From contig CAJJAC010000005.1 of the NCBI GenBank assembly GCA_905181955.1, positions 44,915 through 108,914 of the forward strand: DNA of 64,000 nt, in the 5' to 3' direction. A program made the position numbers and the translations under genes. This stretch comes from SAR86 cluster bacterium SAR86B (lineage in GTDB: Bacteria; Pseudomonadota; Gammaproteobacteria; Magnimaribacterales; D2472). Below the pieces are notes generated by a model. That model ran no database searches and was not told the DNA's origin. It was given only the letters and a program-made list of their open reading frames with translations. The first letter of the stretch is position 1. Each line of letters starts with the position of its first letter. Shown here piece by piece: positions 37,378 through 46,782 of the stretch.

Positions 37378-38628
37378 ATGAATATATTAAATATTTTTCA
37401 AATCTTTATAGGCTTTATAGGTCTAGTTGCGCTTGCTATTCCTTTTTCAGATAACATCAAACAAATAAACTATAAATATATCTTTTATGGAATCTTAGCT
37501 CAGATATTTTTAGCTTTAATTTTACTTAAAGTACCACTTGTTATTGATGCCTTTGAGATACTTGGAAATGGTGTTTTTGTGCTTCAACAGGCCACCCAAG
37601 AAGGTGCTAGTTTTCTCTTTGGCTTTGCTCCAGCTGAAGGAGCTCCTGCATATAGATCTCTTTTAGAGACCTTTGCATTTGGAGTATTACCCTACATTAT
37701 TGTGATGTCGTGCATATCAGCAATTCTATGGTATTGGGGCGTGCTGCCATTTATCGTAAATATGCTATCAAAAGCTTGTCAGAAATTATTTAATATTGGT
37801 GGTCCTGTAGGATTAGGTGCTGCAGCAAATGTTTTCATTGGTCAGGTAGAAGCACCTCTGCTAATTAAGCCTTATTTAAAAACTTTAACTAACAAGGAAT
37901 TATTGATCTTAATGACAGCTGGAATGGCTACCGTTGCAGGCTCTGTTATGGTTGCATTGATAAGTATTCTTGAGGTCTCATTCGCAGATGTAAACTTAAT
38001 ACAGCATTTTATTACAGCATCTGTTCTTTCTGTTCCAGCAGCAATTATGTATGCAAATATCATGATTCCATCAAACTCAGTAACTGATTTTAATGAAAGC
38101 AAAACACCTAAAATTTATAAAAGTACAATGGACGCTATCACTAGAGGAACTTCTGACGGAGCTAATGTTGCTGTAAGTGTTGGAACTATATTGATTACTG
38201 TTCTTGCATTGGTTTATATAGTGAATGCCTTTCTTGGAATGATTGGAGCTCAACTTGGTTTTGATCTTTCTATAGAGATAATCTTAGGATTTGTATTTGC
38301 GCCTATTGCTTGGTTGATGGGTATCCCTTGGAGTGAAGCTATTATTTCAGGAGAGTTGCTTGGAGTTAAAACAGCACTTAATGAATTTATAGCATACCCA
38401 GCATTGGCTAATCTTGAAGATGGACTTTTATCTGATAAATCTAAATTAATAACTTTTTATGGGTTATGTGGATTTGCAAACTTATCTTCTGTTGGAATTT
38501 TAATTTCTGGAATGGGGGCTATGGCACCTGAACGAAAACAGGATTTGGTAGATGTTTCTTTTAAAGCACTAATTGCAGCAACCCTTGCTTCATGTATGAC
38601 CGGATTAGTAGTTGGTTTATTAATTTAG
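37378..38628 (+). CDS. nupC: Concentrative nucleoside transporter (CNT family)
   Basis: This Na+ or H+-coupled nucleoside carrier (416 aa) of the inner membrane has about ten spans. Diagnostic stretches are GPVGLGAAANVFIGQVEAPLLIKPYL, GMATVAGSVMVALI and CGFANLSSVGILISGMGAMAPERKQDL, which hold the family's substrate residues (QxEAP and N-S pairs). It is probably co-transcribed with the 2OG oxygenase before it, so the oxygenase may act on a nucleoside or base; that link is inference. Confidence 0.92.
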   Translation: MNILNIFQIFIGFIGLVALAIPFSDNIKQINYKYIFYGILAQIFLALILLKVPLVIDAFEILGNGVFVLQQATQEGASFLFGFAPAEGAPAYRSLLETFAFGVLPYIIVMSCISAILWYWGVLPFIVNMLSKACQKLFNIGGPVGLGAAANVFIGQVEAPLLIKPYLKTLTNKELLILMTAGMATVAGSVMVALISILEVSFADVNLIQHFITASVLSVPAAIMYANIMIPSNSVTDFNESKTPKIYKSTMDAITRGTSDGANVAVSVGTILITVLALVYIVNAFLGMIGAQLGFDLSIEIILGFVFAPIAWLMGIPWSEAIISGELLGVKTALNEFIAYPALANLEDGLLSDKSKLITFYGLCGFANLSSVGILISGMGAMAPERKQDLVDVSFKALIAATLASCMTGLVVGLLI

Positions 38629-38630
38629 AG

Positions 38631-38774
38631 TTATCTTGATCTGAAGAAGCGAGTAATTGTATTTTTAACACTTTCTACAAAGTGAGACCCTTTCGGTCTT
38701 GCTTCAATAAATATATAAAATATCATCAGAGCAGCTGATAATAAAGCAACGATTAGTCCATCATATTCTTCCAT
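38631..38774 (-). CDS. 47-residue single-span membrane protein
   Basis: This short minus-strand frame runs from ATG (38772-38774) to TAA (38631-38633). It starts MEEYDGLIVALLSAALMIFYIF, one membrane span, and continues with a basic amphipathic tail (EARPKGSHFVESVKNTITRFF). It lies between the nucleoside carrier stop (2 bases away) and the ketoacyl-synthase gene, on the strand of the latter and about 50 bases downstream of it. It fills what would otherwise be a 195-base gap. No family is recognised. Confidence 0.6.
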   Translation of the reverse strand: MEEYDGLIVALLSAALMIFYIFIEARPKGSHFVESVKNTITRFFRSR

Positions 38775-38823
38775 GTGGTTATTATAAATATTATTTATTA
38801 TTAATGTTTAAAAGAATGATAAT

Positions 38824-39939
38824 TTATTCTTTTTCTATTATGAGTGAGCATATAGAATATCCAGCTCCAAAAGAACAAATAATTCCTTTATCGCCTTTTT
38901 CTAGATGATTATTAAGATGAAATGAAAGCAATGACCCTGCTGATGCAACATTGCCAAAATCACCAAGAATCATAGGAGCCATCTTCGGATCATAATCACT
39001 GGTACCAAGTATTTTAGTCATTATAAATCGGCACATGTTTGAATTAGCTTGATGGAGCCAGAATTGAGAAATATCTGAAGCCTCAAGGTTAGCTGCCTGC
39101 AACTGATCTGTAATTAGATTGGCAACCATAGGACAGACCTCTTTAAAAACACTTTTACCATTTTGTTTAAAAAATAAATCTTTCTGATCTCTCGGATTTT
39201 CTTCAACTACATTTAAATAGCCAAAGTCACTTCTGATATTGCTGGAGAACTTTGTAACTAATTTTCTATCAAGAATCTTTACCCTGTGTTCGGATGTTGA
39301 ATTTTTTTGAATAACTGAAGCAACGCATGCATCTCCAAAAATAAAATGACTGTCTCTTAAAGTAAAATCATTATGAGGGGAGGTTAACTCTGGATTTATA
39401 ACTAAAACAGTATTTGCTAGACCTGATGCTATATCACTATAAGCATTACTAATTGCAAAAGTGGTTGAAGAGCACCCAATCAGCATGTCATAACCATAAC
39501 CCTCTATACCAAGTTCATCCATAACCTCACATGCTACTGCAGGATAATTTCTTGCAGAATGAGATGTTCCAAGTATGACAGCATCAACATCTTTAGCCTC
39601 TATTCCAGCTTGATTAAGAGCTTCTTTAGCAGCATGAACACTCATCTCTGCAAGTATTGAAATATTTTCTGAACTTTCTTGTCTTAGAACAGGCTTCATT
39701 ACATCAATGTCTAAGCAATTTTTTTTATCAATTAGATATCTAGTTTTAATACCTGATGCTTTTTCAATGAATTCAACAGAAGATAGACCGAGAGGTTTGA
39801 TGGCTCCAGCTTCTATTTCTAGCTTATTTTCGTTATTAAAACGTTCAACATAGCTATTAAATGAAGCAACTAACTCATCATTAGTAACAATTTCATCTGC
39901 TTTCCAGTAGCCGGTTCCTGAGATATAAATATTTTCCAT
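38824..39939 (-). CDS. FabH-like beta-ketoacyl-ACP synthase III
   Basis: This thiolase-fold condensing enzyme (371 aa) shows the KAS III triad: nucleophile C156 in MLIGCSSTTF, His in FWLHQANSNM and Asn in GDFGNVASAGS. The long N-terminal part (NDELVASFNSYVERFNNEN) resembles the Pseudomonas FabH-like enzyme PA3286, which condenses octanoyl-CoA from beta-oxidation with malonyl-ACP, rather than classical FabH. A role as shunt between fatty-acid degradation and synthesis is inferred from that likeness. It diverges from a lipase-like hydrolase gene. Confidence 0.85.
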   Translation of the reverse strand: MENIYISGTGYWKADEIVTNDELVASFNSYVERFNNENKLEIEAGAIKPLGLSSVEFIEKASGIKTRYLIDKKNCLDIDVMKPVLRQESSENISILAEMSVHAAKEALNQAGIEAKDVDAVILGTSHSARNYPAVACEVMDELGIEGYGYDMLIGCSSTTFAISNAYSDIASGLANTVLVINPELTSPHNDFTLRDSHFIFGDACVASVIQKNSTSEHRVKILDRKLVTKFSSNIRSDFGYLNVVEENPRDQKDLFFKQNGKSVFKEVCPMVANLITDQLQAANLEASDISQFWLHQANSNMCRFIMTKILGTSDYDPKMAPMILGDFGNVASAGSLLSFHLNNHLEKGDKGIICSFGAGYSICSLIIEKE

Positions 39940-39975
39940 ATAATTTAAAATTAAGTCATAATATTTTAAACGTTT

Positions 39976-40887
39976 ATGAAATTTATTACAGCCGAAACTT
40001 TAAATAGTGATTCTATAAAGATTTTTATATCTGAATCTGACTTGCCTGATACCCCTAAAGGAGTAATTCATATCTATCATGGTTTGGCAGAATATTTTGG
40101 AAGATATACTCATACCACTAAATATTTAAATTCATTGGGTTATCACGTTGTAGGAATAGATCATAGAGGTCATGGACATTGGATTGAGTCTGGTGCAGTT
40201 CCCGGATTCTTTGCTGAAAAAGATGGATGGAATCTTGTTGTGGATGATATGGAAACCTCTTTTAAAAAAATACAAACTGTTTATGAAGATATACCCCATA
40301 TTATCCTGGCACATAGTATGGGAACTTGGCTAACGCTCGCTCTTTTACAAAGAGATATTTCTCCTTCTAAGGTAATATTATCCGCATCATCAAAGCTGTC
40401 CGTTACAAAACTAATGCTACAAAAATTAATAATCAAAATTATTAAATTTTTTAAAGGGCCTAAAAGTCAAAGTCACTTTTCTGATTTATTAACAACACAG
40501 CAATTTAACTCCCAATTTAAACCTAATCGAACAACACATGACTGGTTATCTAGCAATCATGAAAGTGTCGATGCTTATATTAATAATCCTTTATGTGGAT
40601 TCATTCCAACCAATCAATTGTATGAGGATTTAGCTGATGGAGTTATTGAATCTTTTTCTCATAAAAAGATGTTATCCATTGATAAAAATTTATCAATTTT
40701 ATTAATCGCAGGCACTCAAGATCCAGTAGGAGAGAGCGGGAGGGGTGTTGAAGCTCTTTATAAGTTTTTAGGTAAATACAATAAATCTGTAAAACTTGTT
40801 CTTTTACCAGAACTGCGTCATGAAATTTTAAATGAAATTAAAAAAGAACAAGCATTAAGCAAGATCTCTGAATTTTTGAATTCATGA
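39976..40887 (+). CDS. Alpha/beta hydrolase, monoacylglycerol lipase-like
   Basis: This hydrolase (303 aa, serine aminopeptidase S33/Hydrolase_4 type) has the oxyanion region IYHGLAEYFGRYTHTTKYL, VGIDHRGHGHW and the nucleophile elbow LAHSMGTWL. The acid is in IAGTQDPVG and the His in LPELRHEILNE. No signal peptide is present, so it is cytoplasmic. This pattern is that of lysophospholipase L2 and monoacylglycerol lipase. The stop overlaps the next start by 4 bases. Confidence 0.87.
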   Translation: MKFITAETLNSDSIKIFISESDLPDTPKGVIHIYHGLAEYFGRYTHTTKYLNSLGYHVVGIDHRGHGHWIESGAVPGFFAEKDGWNLVVDDMETSFKKIQTVYEDIPHIILAHSMGTWLTLALLQRDISPSKVILSASSKLSVTKLMLQKLIIKIIKFFKGPKSQSHFSDLLTTQQFNSQFKPNRTTHDWLSSNHESVDAYINNPLCGFIPTNQLYEDLADGVIESFSHKKMLSIDKNLSILLIAGTQDPVGESGRGVEALYKFLGKYNKSVKLVLLPELRHEILNEIKKEQALSKISEFLNS

Positions 40888-41906
40888 AGTTACTTATATA
40901 TATATTTTTAATTTTTACTCCACTCCTTGATAGCATGGAAAAAATTACCATTATGCATGCGGATGAAGAGCGCTCATATTTACTTTTTACTCCTTCAGTG
41001 AAGAAAGATTCTTATAAGTTAATCATTGGTCTTCATGGATTTTCCGGATCTGCATCAGGTTTTGAAAAAGAAACAACAGGTGGTTTCAATTTATATGCTG
41101 AAGAGAAAGGTCTAATAATTGCATACCCGCAAGGTAATTATTTTTATCCAAGTTCTGAGATGACTAAAGAGGATGGCTCAAAAATTACTGAGAAAACCTA
41201 TTCAAGCTCATGGAATCATCTAGGACCATTAACTGCTAATAATGCAGAGATTAAGATTTGTGAAGATACCTCCCAAAGCGCACCTCCATTTCCAAGTTGC
41301 AAAAATAAAGATAACTGCTATTGGACAAGTTGCATTGATGACTCAGATTTTATAAAAACCATAGCGCTAAAAGTTTCTGAAGAATTTGTAATTGATGACA
41401 CCTACATTATGGGGCTAAGTAACGGCGGCATGATGGCTCAATTAGTTGGTTGTGAGTATCCTGATATTTTTGATGGGGTTATTAATATTGTCGGTATGCA
41501 GCCTCATAAATTAAGTTGCGTACCTAAACTTCCTATAAATTTGATAATCTATGGTGGATTGCTTGATAAATCAGTGCCACCGATATCAATTAGGTCCTCG
41601 GGTGGTTATTTTTATGAGCCTATTAAAAATACTGCATCCTCATGGTCTTCAGAATTTAATTGTAAAGATGTTAAAAATTCTGAAATAACCTCACCCTTTA
41701 AGTCCTCAGAGACCCTTTATTATAATTGTGATGACAATGTAACCATTACAGCAATCATAAACTCAGAAGCTGGGCATGCTTGGCCTGGCATTTCATCTAA
41801 CGAAGGCTATTGCAGAGCAAATATCCAATCTGAAATCATTTATAATGAATGTAGGAAGATTAATAAAGTATTAGGCTCAAAATATCTTCTTGATAGGCTA
41901 TTTTGA
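40884..41906 (+). CDS. Secreted LpqC/PHB depolymerase-like esterase
   Basis: This probable exported esterase (340 aa) has a signal peptide of about 17 residues, the oxyanion stretch IIGLHGFSGSASGFEKET, PQG and the elbow IMGLSNGGMMAQLVGCEYPDIF. The acid is near GGLLDKSVPP and the His in SEAGHAWPG. Eight or more cysteines after the signal region suggest disulfide bonds. Relatives include poly(3-hydroxybutyrate) depolymerases and feruloyl esterases. It is translationally coupled to a cytoplasmic lipase, and a TonB receptor follows, so the three may form an ester-uptake unit. Confidence 0.83.
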   Translation: MKLLIYIFLIFTPLLDSMEKITIMHADEERSYLLFTPSVKKDSYKLIIGLHGFSGSASGFEKETTGGFNLYAEEKGLIIAYPQGNYFYPSSEMTKEDGSKITEKTYSSSWNHLGPLTANNAEIKICEDTSQSAPPFPSCKNKDNCYWTSCIDDSDFIKTIALKVSEEFVIDDTYIMGLSNGGMMAQLVGCEYPDIFDGVINIVGMQPHKLSCVPKLPINLIIYGGLLDKSVPPISIRSSGGYFYEPIKNTASSWSSEFNCKDVKNSEITSPFKSSETLYYNCDDNVTITAIINSEAGHAWPGISSNEGYCRANIQSEIIYNECRKINKVLGSKYLLDRLF

Positions 41907-42017
41907 TAAATAGCAGCTCTTTTAAAAAAACCTTTAAATCTCTTTAAATATGCATTTCCTATGCTAGTATTAGGTATAAGTTTACTTAATAAACATATAT
42001 ATACTAAAATTTAGCCT

Positions 42018-42033
42018 TGCTAGGGGGATAGCA
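42018..42033 (+). promoter_or_regulatory. Ribosome site in the loop of a small hairpin
   Basis: TGCTA, loop GGGGGA, TAGCA. The strong ribosome site is displayed in the loop, and the stem closes on the first base of the ATG at 42033. It may tune translation start of the receptor. The stem is only 5 pairs. Confidence 0.35.
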
Positions 42034-44426
42034 TGAACAATATTTTACTTAAACCTCTTTTTGAAAAGAAAGCAGATCCATTAACTTTATTACTTAGAGA
42101 TATATTTAAAGACAATAAATATGCAATGTCATATTTAGGAGCTTTATCTATAGGTCTTGGTTTTTCTCAGATTAATACCCTTAATGCTGAGGAGGCTGAC
42201 GGAAGTGTTGAAGAAATAATAGTTACAGCTTCTAAAAGAGCAACTAATATTCAAGATTTGCCTATGGCAGTTCAAGCTATTGGTTCTGAAGAGCTTGAAG
42301 CTAAAAATATTACTGATTTTGCTGATATCGCAGCTTTATCTCCATCAATAACAATGGATTCAAGCGGATCAGGAAATTCATATTTTTATATTAGAGGTGT
42401 TTCTGATGGTGGTTTTGGTAATAGAGCAGGAGCTCAGGCTTCTACTGCTTATTATATTGATGAACAACCAGTATCAACTATTGGTGGAAATCCAGATCCA
42501 CATATTTATGATGTAAATAGAGTTGAAATTTTAAAAGGACCTCAAGGAACTTTGTATGGATCTTCATCTCAATCTGGAACAGTTAAAATTATAACAAATA
42601 AACCAGATCCATCTGGCTTTGAAGCGGGTTTTGATATTGAACGTGGTGATATTCATGATGGTTCTACTGATGAGTCACTTGAGACTTTTGTAAACATACC
42701 ACTGGGTTCAAGCACAGCTATTAGAATTAGTGCATATGACATCAGCAATGGCGGTTGGATAGATAACGTTCCTTCTACTGTTAGCTTTTACTACACAGGG
42801 GCTACCATTGATAATAGTAGTTATGTTGAAGATGACTATAACTGGATAGATAAATCTGGTCATAGAATTCGTTTAGGCCATGATATGGCAAGCGGCACGA
42901 CTGTAGATCTATCGTTCTTAAGTCATGAGTCTTTTTCAAATGGATCATGGGAAACTGATGTTGCAGAGGGCGCAAGAAAAAATTCAAGGTTTGCTGATGA
43001 AACTTTTGATGATGAATTTACTCAAACATCATTAACTATTGCTGGAAATTTATCAGACGATGTTGAATTTACATTCAATACATCAATATTTGATCGTGAA
43101 ATAGATTATACATATGACTATACTAATTATGTATATACAAACTATTACGATTCTTACACTGCGTATGCTTATGACTATGATTACTATGCATCTACAGATG
43201 CAAGAATGTTTTATGTTGAAAATGATCAGTATGATAGACAAAGCACTGAATTCAGAATGCAATCCTCCGATGATTCGGGCTTTAGATGGATTTTAGGAGT
43301 CTTTATTGAAGATCAGGAATTAGCATATTCAACCACATATAATATGCCTGCTATCGCAACTTCTCTTGCATCTGTTCAAGGCAGATGGTGGAAACAAGAT
43401 AATGTAAGAGAGGATAGTCAAAAAGCTATTTTCGGTGAAGCAACTTGGCCGATTAATGAGAAAACTGACTTTACAGTTGGACTTCGTGCTTATAAAAATG
43501 AAGCTATCTTTGATGCTAAGGATGGTTACATGGGCTACTATACAGATCACCCTACATTATCATGGGCAGCTGGAAGAACTGAGAAATACTCAAAAGATGT
43601 TTCTGATATTGCACCTAAGATTAACTTAGCTCACAAATTTAATGATGATGTTTTATTTTATGCTACTTATTCAGAAGGCTTTAGACCAAGTGGTACGAAT
43701 AGATTGAATAAAAAGGCGCGTGAATCAGGCATTGTTCCTGCAACTTATGATTCAGATACTTTAACGAATTTTGAAGTAGGCTTTAAGTCAACTTTAGCTA
43801 ATGGCAAAATTGTATTCAATGGTAATTTACACACCATGAACTGGGATGATTTCCAATCAACTAGTTATATATATGATTTATTAACCGTAGCCTTTGTTCA
43901 GAATGTTGGTCAAGCAACCATAACGGGACTAGAGCTTGAGAGTTACTTTAATATTTCAGATAGTTTCAATGCCTCATTAATGCTTGCTTTAACTAATCCT
44001 GAATTTAAAGAAGATATATACGACCTTCAGGGCGTGCTATCGACCCCAAAAGGTAACCAACTAGCTTATGTACCAACTCAACAATTTGTAATGTCAATGA
44101 ATAAAGATTTTGTCATTAGAAATAGAGATGCATACGTTAGCTACGATCATTCATATACTGGGGAAAGCTATCAATCATCTGCAAATACAGATACTAATGC
44201 ATCATATTCACTAGCAAACTTAAGATTTGGAGTTAATCCTTCAAGCAAAGGGAGCTCTGACGCTGATGATTTATTTGGATTCCTTCAGAATGCTTCTGTA
44301 GAACTTTATCTTGAAAATGTTCATGATTCTGATCCAACTCTTGGAATATACGATGACTTTGGTGATGTCAGAAGAACAGGAAGTAAGCCAAGAACTATTG
44401 GTCTTAGATTAAGATACAGATTTTAA
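42033..44426 (+). CDS. TonB-dependent receptor with tyrosine-rich insertion
   Basis: This outer-membrane receptor (797 aa) has an unusually long polar N-terminus of about 30 residues before the hydrophobic signal core (YLGALSIGLGFSQINTLNAEE). The TonB box EEIIVTASK is followed by the plug (to about 185, with VEILKGPQGTLYGSSSQSGTVKI) and a barrel ending LRLRYRF. Around residues 355-385 a stretch has 13 Tyr in 28 residues. The N-terminal layout resembles that of the receptor at 63086. It lies behind two esterase genes. The substrate is unknown. Confidence 0.92.
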   Translation: MNNILLKPLFEKKADPLTLLLRDIFKDNKYAMSYLGALSIGLGFSQINTLNAEEADGSVEEIIVTASKRATNIQDLPMAVQAIGSEELEAKNITDFADIAALSPSITMDSSGSGNSYFYIRGVSDGGFGNRAGAQASTAYYIDEQPVSTIGGNPDPHIYDVNRVEILKGPQGTLYGSSSQSGTVKIITNKPDPSGFEAGFDIERGDIHDGSTDESLETFVNIPLGSSTAIRISAYDISNGGWIDNVPSTVSFYYTGATIDNSSYVEDDYNWIDKSGHRIRLGHDMASGTTVDLSFLSHESFSNGSWETDVAEGARKNSRFADETFDDEFTQTSLTIAGNLSDDVEFTFNTSIFDREIDYTYDYTNYVYTNYYDSYTAYAYDYDYYASTDARMFYVENDQYDRQSTEFRMQSSDDSGFRWILGVFIEDQELAYSTTYNMPAIATSLASVQGRWWKQDNVREDSQKAIFGEATWPINEKTDFTVGLRAYKNEAIFDAKDGYMGYYTDHPTLSWAAGRTEKYSKDVSDIAPKINLAHKFNDDVLFYATYSEGFRPSGTNRLNKKARESGIVPATYDSDTLTNFEVGFKSTLANGKIVFNGNLHTMNWDDFQSTSYIYDLLTVAFVQNVGQATITGLELESYFNISDSFNASLMLALTNPEFKEDIYDLQGVLSTPKGNQLAYVPTQQFVMSMNKDFVIRNRDAYVSYDHSYTGESYQSSANTDTNASYSLANLRFGVNPSSKGSSDADDLFGFLQNASVELYLENVHDSDPTLGIYDDFGDVRRTGSKPRTIGLRLRYRF

Positions 44427-44429
44427 TAA

Positions 44430-45308
44430 TTATTTAGATAATAACTTACCAAGCTCGCTTGAGAGCTTGGTGGGTTCTTCGTAGAAGGTAAAGTGACTTA
44501 AGTTTTCTAAGACCACTATCTCAAATTGCTTTAACCCTTCACAGAATTTCTCTACATACTTAAGAGGTATAAGTTTATCTTTTTCGCCTAAAATAAAACT
44601 TATCAATTTCTCATAACCAGTAATGTCTTCATCATTAATTGCAAAATTTTTGCATGCAGTTAGATCATTGTTAAGAATATCTTTTGTTATCTGATTAAAA
44701 AGTTTCTTTAGAGCATATAAATCTATTTCATCATCAATTTTATCAACAATTTTTTTACTTCCGTATGGTGTATTAATGAGATCAGATTTTTTTTGATAGA
44801 AGCCAGAACCCATAGTTCCAAACATTGGGCCTGAGGACTTTGCCTTAGGAGCTTGATTTACACCATAAGTAGTTAATATATCCATAGCCGAATCTAAATT
44901 TTTTCTTGAATCATCCAGAAGCGCACCGCCTACAAACATTGGACACGAAGCATTTAGAATATTGACAGATTTAAATTGTAATTTTTGATTAAAAGCTAAT
45001 CTAAGTGCTATAAGCCCACCCATACTATGTCCACAAAGATGAAAGTTACTAACATCAACATCCTGTAAAACCTCTTCAATACCTTCAGCATATTCTTCTA
45101 TAGATGTAAGCTTAGGGCCCGTTGAATATCCGTGATGAGGCAAATCAATTGCAAGAGTTTGATTAAACTTAGCAGCATCTAATTTAATATCTTTTACAAT
45201 CCTATGATCCATTCCAGCGCCTGGAATCATAAGTACAGAGTCTTTTGTATCATCTATTGATGAGAAGTTGTGGAGGTAGTAATTTGAGTTATTAGATTTT
45301 TTGTACAT
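44430..45308 (-). CDS. Alpha/beta hydrolase
   Basis: This cytoplasmic alpha/beta hydrolase (292 aa from the ATG at 45308) shows VLMIPGAGMDHRIVKD (oxyanion), AIDLPHHGYS, the elbow LCGHSMGGLIAL, an acid near LGEKDKLIPL and the His in NLSHFTFYEEP. An in-frame TTG at 45326 would add 6 residues. The gene overlaps the upstream BCCT carrier by 17 bases and is translationally coupled to it, so it may act on the carrier's substrate, perhaps an ester. It is convergent with the TonB receptor. Confidence 0.84.
   Translation of the reverse strand: MYKKSNNSNYYLHNFSSIDDTKDSVLMIPGAGMDHRIVKDIKLDAAKFNQTLAIDLPHHGYSTGPKLTSIEEYAEGIEEVLQDVDVSNFHLCGHSMGGLIALRLAFNQKLQFKSVNILNASCPMFVGGALLDDSRKNLDSAMDILTTYGVNQAPKAKSSGPMFGTMGSGFYQKKSDLINTPYGSKKIVDKIDDEIDLYALKKLFNQITKDILNNDLTACKNFAINDEDITGYEKLISFILGEKDKLIPLKYVEKFCEGLKQFEIVVLENLSHFTFYEEPTKLSSELGKLLSK
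44448..44471. other. Perfect hairpin near convergent stops
   Basis: ACCAAGCTC (44448-44456), loop GCTTGA, GAGCTTGGT (44463-44471) pair over 9 bases. It lies 22 bases past the receptor stop, inside the 3' end of the hydrolase. No T-run follows on the plus strand, so it is not a standard terminator; it could still stabilise or end the receptor transcript. Confidence 0.35.
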
Positions 45309-46704
45309 TTTTAAAGATATAGCCAATTAATAAAATATTTATAAATAATAATGGAATGGCTGTTATTACGAGCATCCATTTTACAGTATTAACACCACCA
45401 AGATACATAAGAATTGCTGGCTGAATAACCAATAAGATTGAGAAAACTATTCTTAAAATTTTTGAAGGCTGCATATCAGAACTTCGCATAGCAGTCTTAG
45501 ATAAAATATATGCACATGAATCATACGTAGTGCATAAAAATATCACAGAAATTACACCATAAATAAATAACATTAAATAATTTAAGGGCAGAGTTAAAAT
45601 TACATCAACAATAACTTTTGTAGGCTTCTCTGAGGCATAAAGCGCAGGGATATCTAAGGCATTTGATTCAAATAAATGTAAAGAATAATTACCTAGTATT
45701 AAAAAGTGCAAAATGCTGCCAAAACCACCAATAAATATTGTTCCCAAAATAAGCTGCCTAATCGTTTTTCCATTTGATATATTTACAAAAAATACACCTA
45801 AGTAGGGAGCAAGAGCTAACCACCATGCCCAGTAAAAAACTGTCCAATCTTGAACAAACTGACTACCTACATAGGTGCTCATAGATATGAATTTTTGAGT
45901 ATATGTTACTAACACCTCTAAACTATTTGCAAGAATATATGAGGTGGGCCCAACCACCAAAACAAATAAAAGCAGAAAGCCTAAAAGGCCAATATTAATA
46001 TTACTAAGTCTTTTTATGCCTTTAGTTATTCCTAAGTAAGCACTTGTTGTAATAATACAAAGACAAATTAAAAGTATTAACATTTCTAAAACTAGCGAGG
46101 AGGATATTCCAAGAAGGGAAGCCACGATCTCAGCAATTAATGGAAAAGATAACCCTAGTCCAACACCAGCTCCAGCGAGAATTCCAAAAATAAAGAATAT
46201 ATCTAAAATAGATTTAAGAATTCCACTAAAAGGAAAATCATCTCTAACTAAAATTGATCCAAACGTAAGAGGTGTTGAGGGGTTGCGAGTTGATGCGATT
46301 GCGAATGCTACAGCTGGAAGAGCATAGATAGCCCAACCACTAAAACCCCAATGAAACGAGGTATATGTATTAATAACTTTTATAGCCTCAGTAGACCCAA
46401 CTTCAAGGCCAAAAGGCGGAGTATTGTAGTAGGCAGCCCACTCTATAGGTGACCAGTACAGAATAGTGGCACCCATTCCAGAGGCAAATAGCATGGATGA
46501 CCAAGATATAAAAGAGTACTCAGAAATATTAGCAACTTTAATTTTCTTATTACCAACTTTAGTTAGAGCAAGAATAATTAAAAAGAAAAAAATAAATAGC
46601 GCACCATATTGAAATATTCCTTCAAATCTTAGTGCAACTAGTTTATAAATATTAGATAGCTGAGTTGCTGTAGTGACAGGATCATTAATTGCATACACAC
46701 ACAT
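45292..46704 (-). CDS. BCCT-family osmolyte transporter (annotated start likely too short)
   Basis: This betaine/carnitine/choline-type carrier has 470 aa from the first ATG. Family regions are SGMGATILYWSPIEWAAYY, FHWGFSGWAIYALPAVAFA and WTVFYWAWWLALAPYLGVFFVNISNGKTI. The GMGATILYW segment differs from the G-L-G-I-G-L-L-F-Y form of the other BCCT at 61311, suggesting a different substrate or coupling. In the same frame the coding pattern continues upstream of the ATG to about 46782 and encodes the missing first span (SRDWNKSLVVIPILLSFG), but without ATG, GTG or TTG. See findings. A coupled hydrolase gene follows. Confidence 0.87.
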   Translation of the reverse strand: MCVYAINDPVTTATQLSNIYKLVALRFEGIFQYGALFIFFFLIILALTKVGNKKIKVANISEYSFISWSSMLFASGMGATILYWSPIEWAAYYNTPPFGLEVGSTEAIKVINTYTSFHWGFSGWAIYALPAVAFAIASTRNPSTPLTFGSILVRDDFPFSGILKSILDIFFIFGILAGAGVGLGLSFPLIAEIVASLLGISSSLVLEMLILLICLCIITTSAYLGITKGIKRLSNINIGLLGFLLLFVLVVGPTSYILANSLEVLVTYTQKFISMSTYVGSQFVQDWTVFYWAWWLALAPYLGVFFVNISNGKTIRQLILGTIFIGGFGSILHFLILGNYSLHLFESNALDIPALYASEKPTKVIVDVILTLPLNYLMLFIYGVISVIFLCTTYDSCAYILSKTAMRSSDMQPSKILRIVFSILLVIQPAILMYLGGVNTVKWMLVITAIPLLFINILLIGYIFKNVQKI

Positions 46705-46782
46705 TCCAAATGAGAGTAAAATAGGGATAACTACTAGTGACTTATTCCAATCTCTAGAAAGTTCTGAAATGTTTTTAAAAAT

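Noticed and set aside
38675..38700. AGACC-GAAAG-GGTCT hairpin
   Set aside because: Inside the coding region of the 47-residue protein, weak, with no T-run.
43114..43296. Alternative frame over the tyrosine-rich region
   Set aside because: Methionine/isoleucine-rich shadow of TAT/TAC codons; the receptor frame continues through with normal motifs on both sides.
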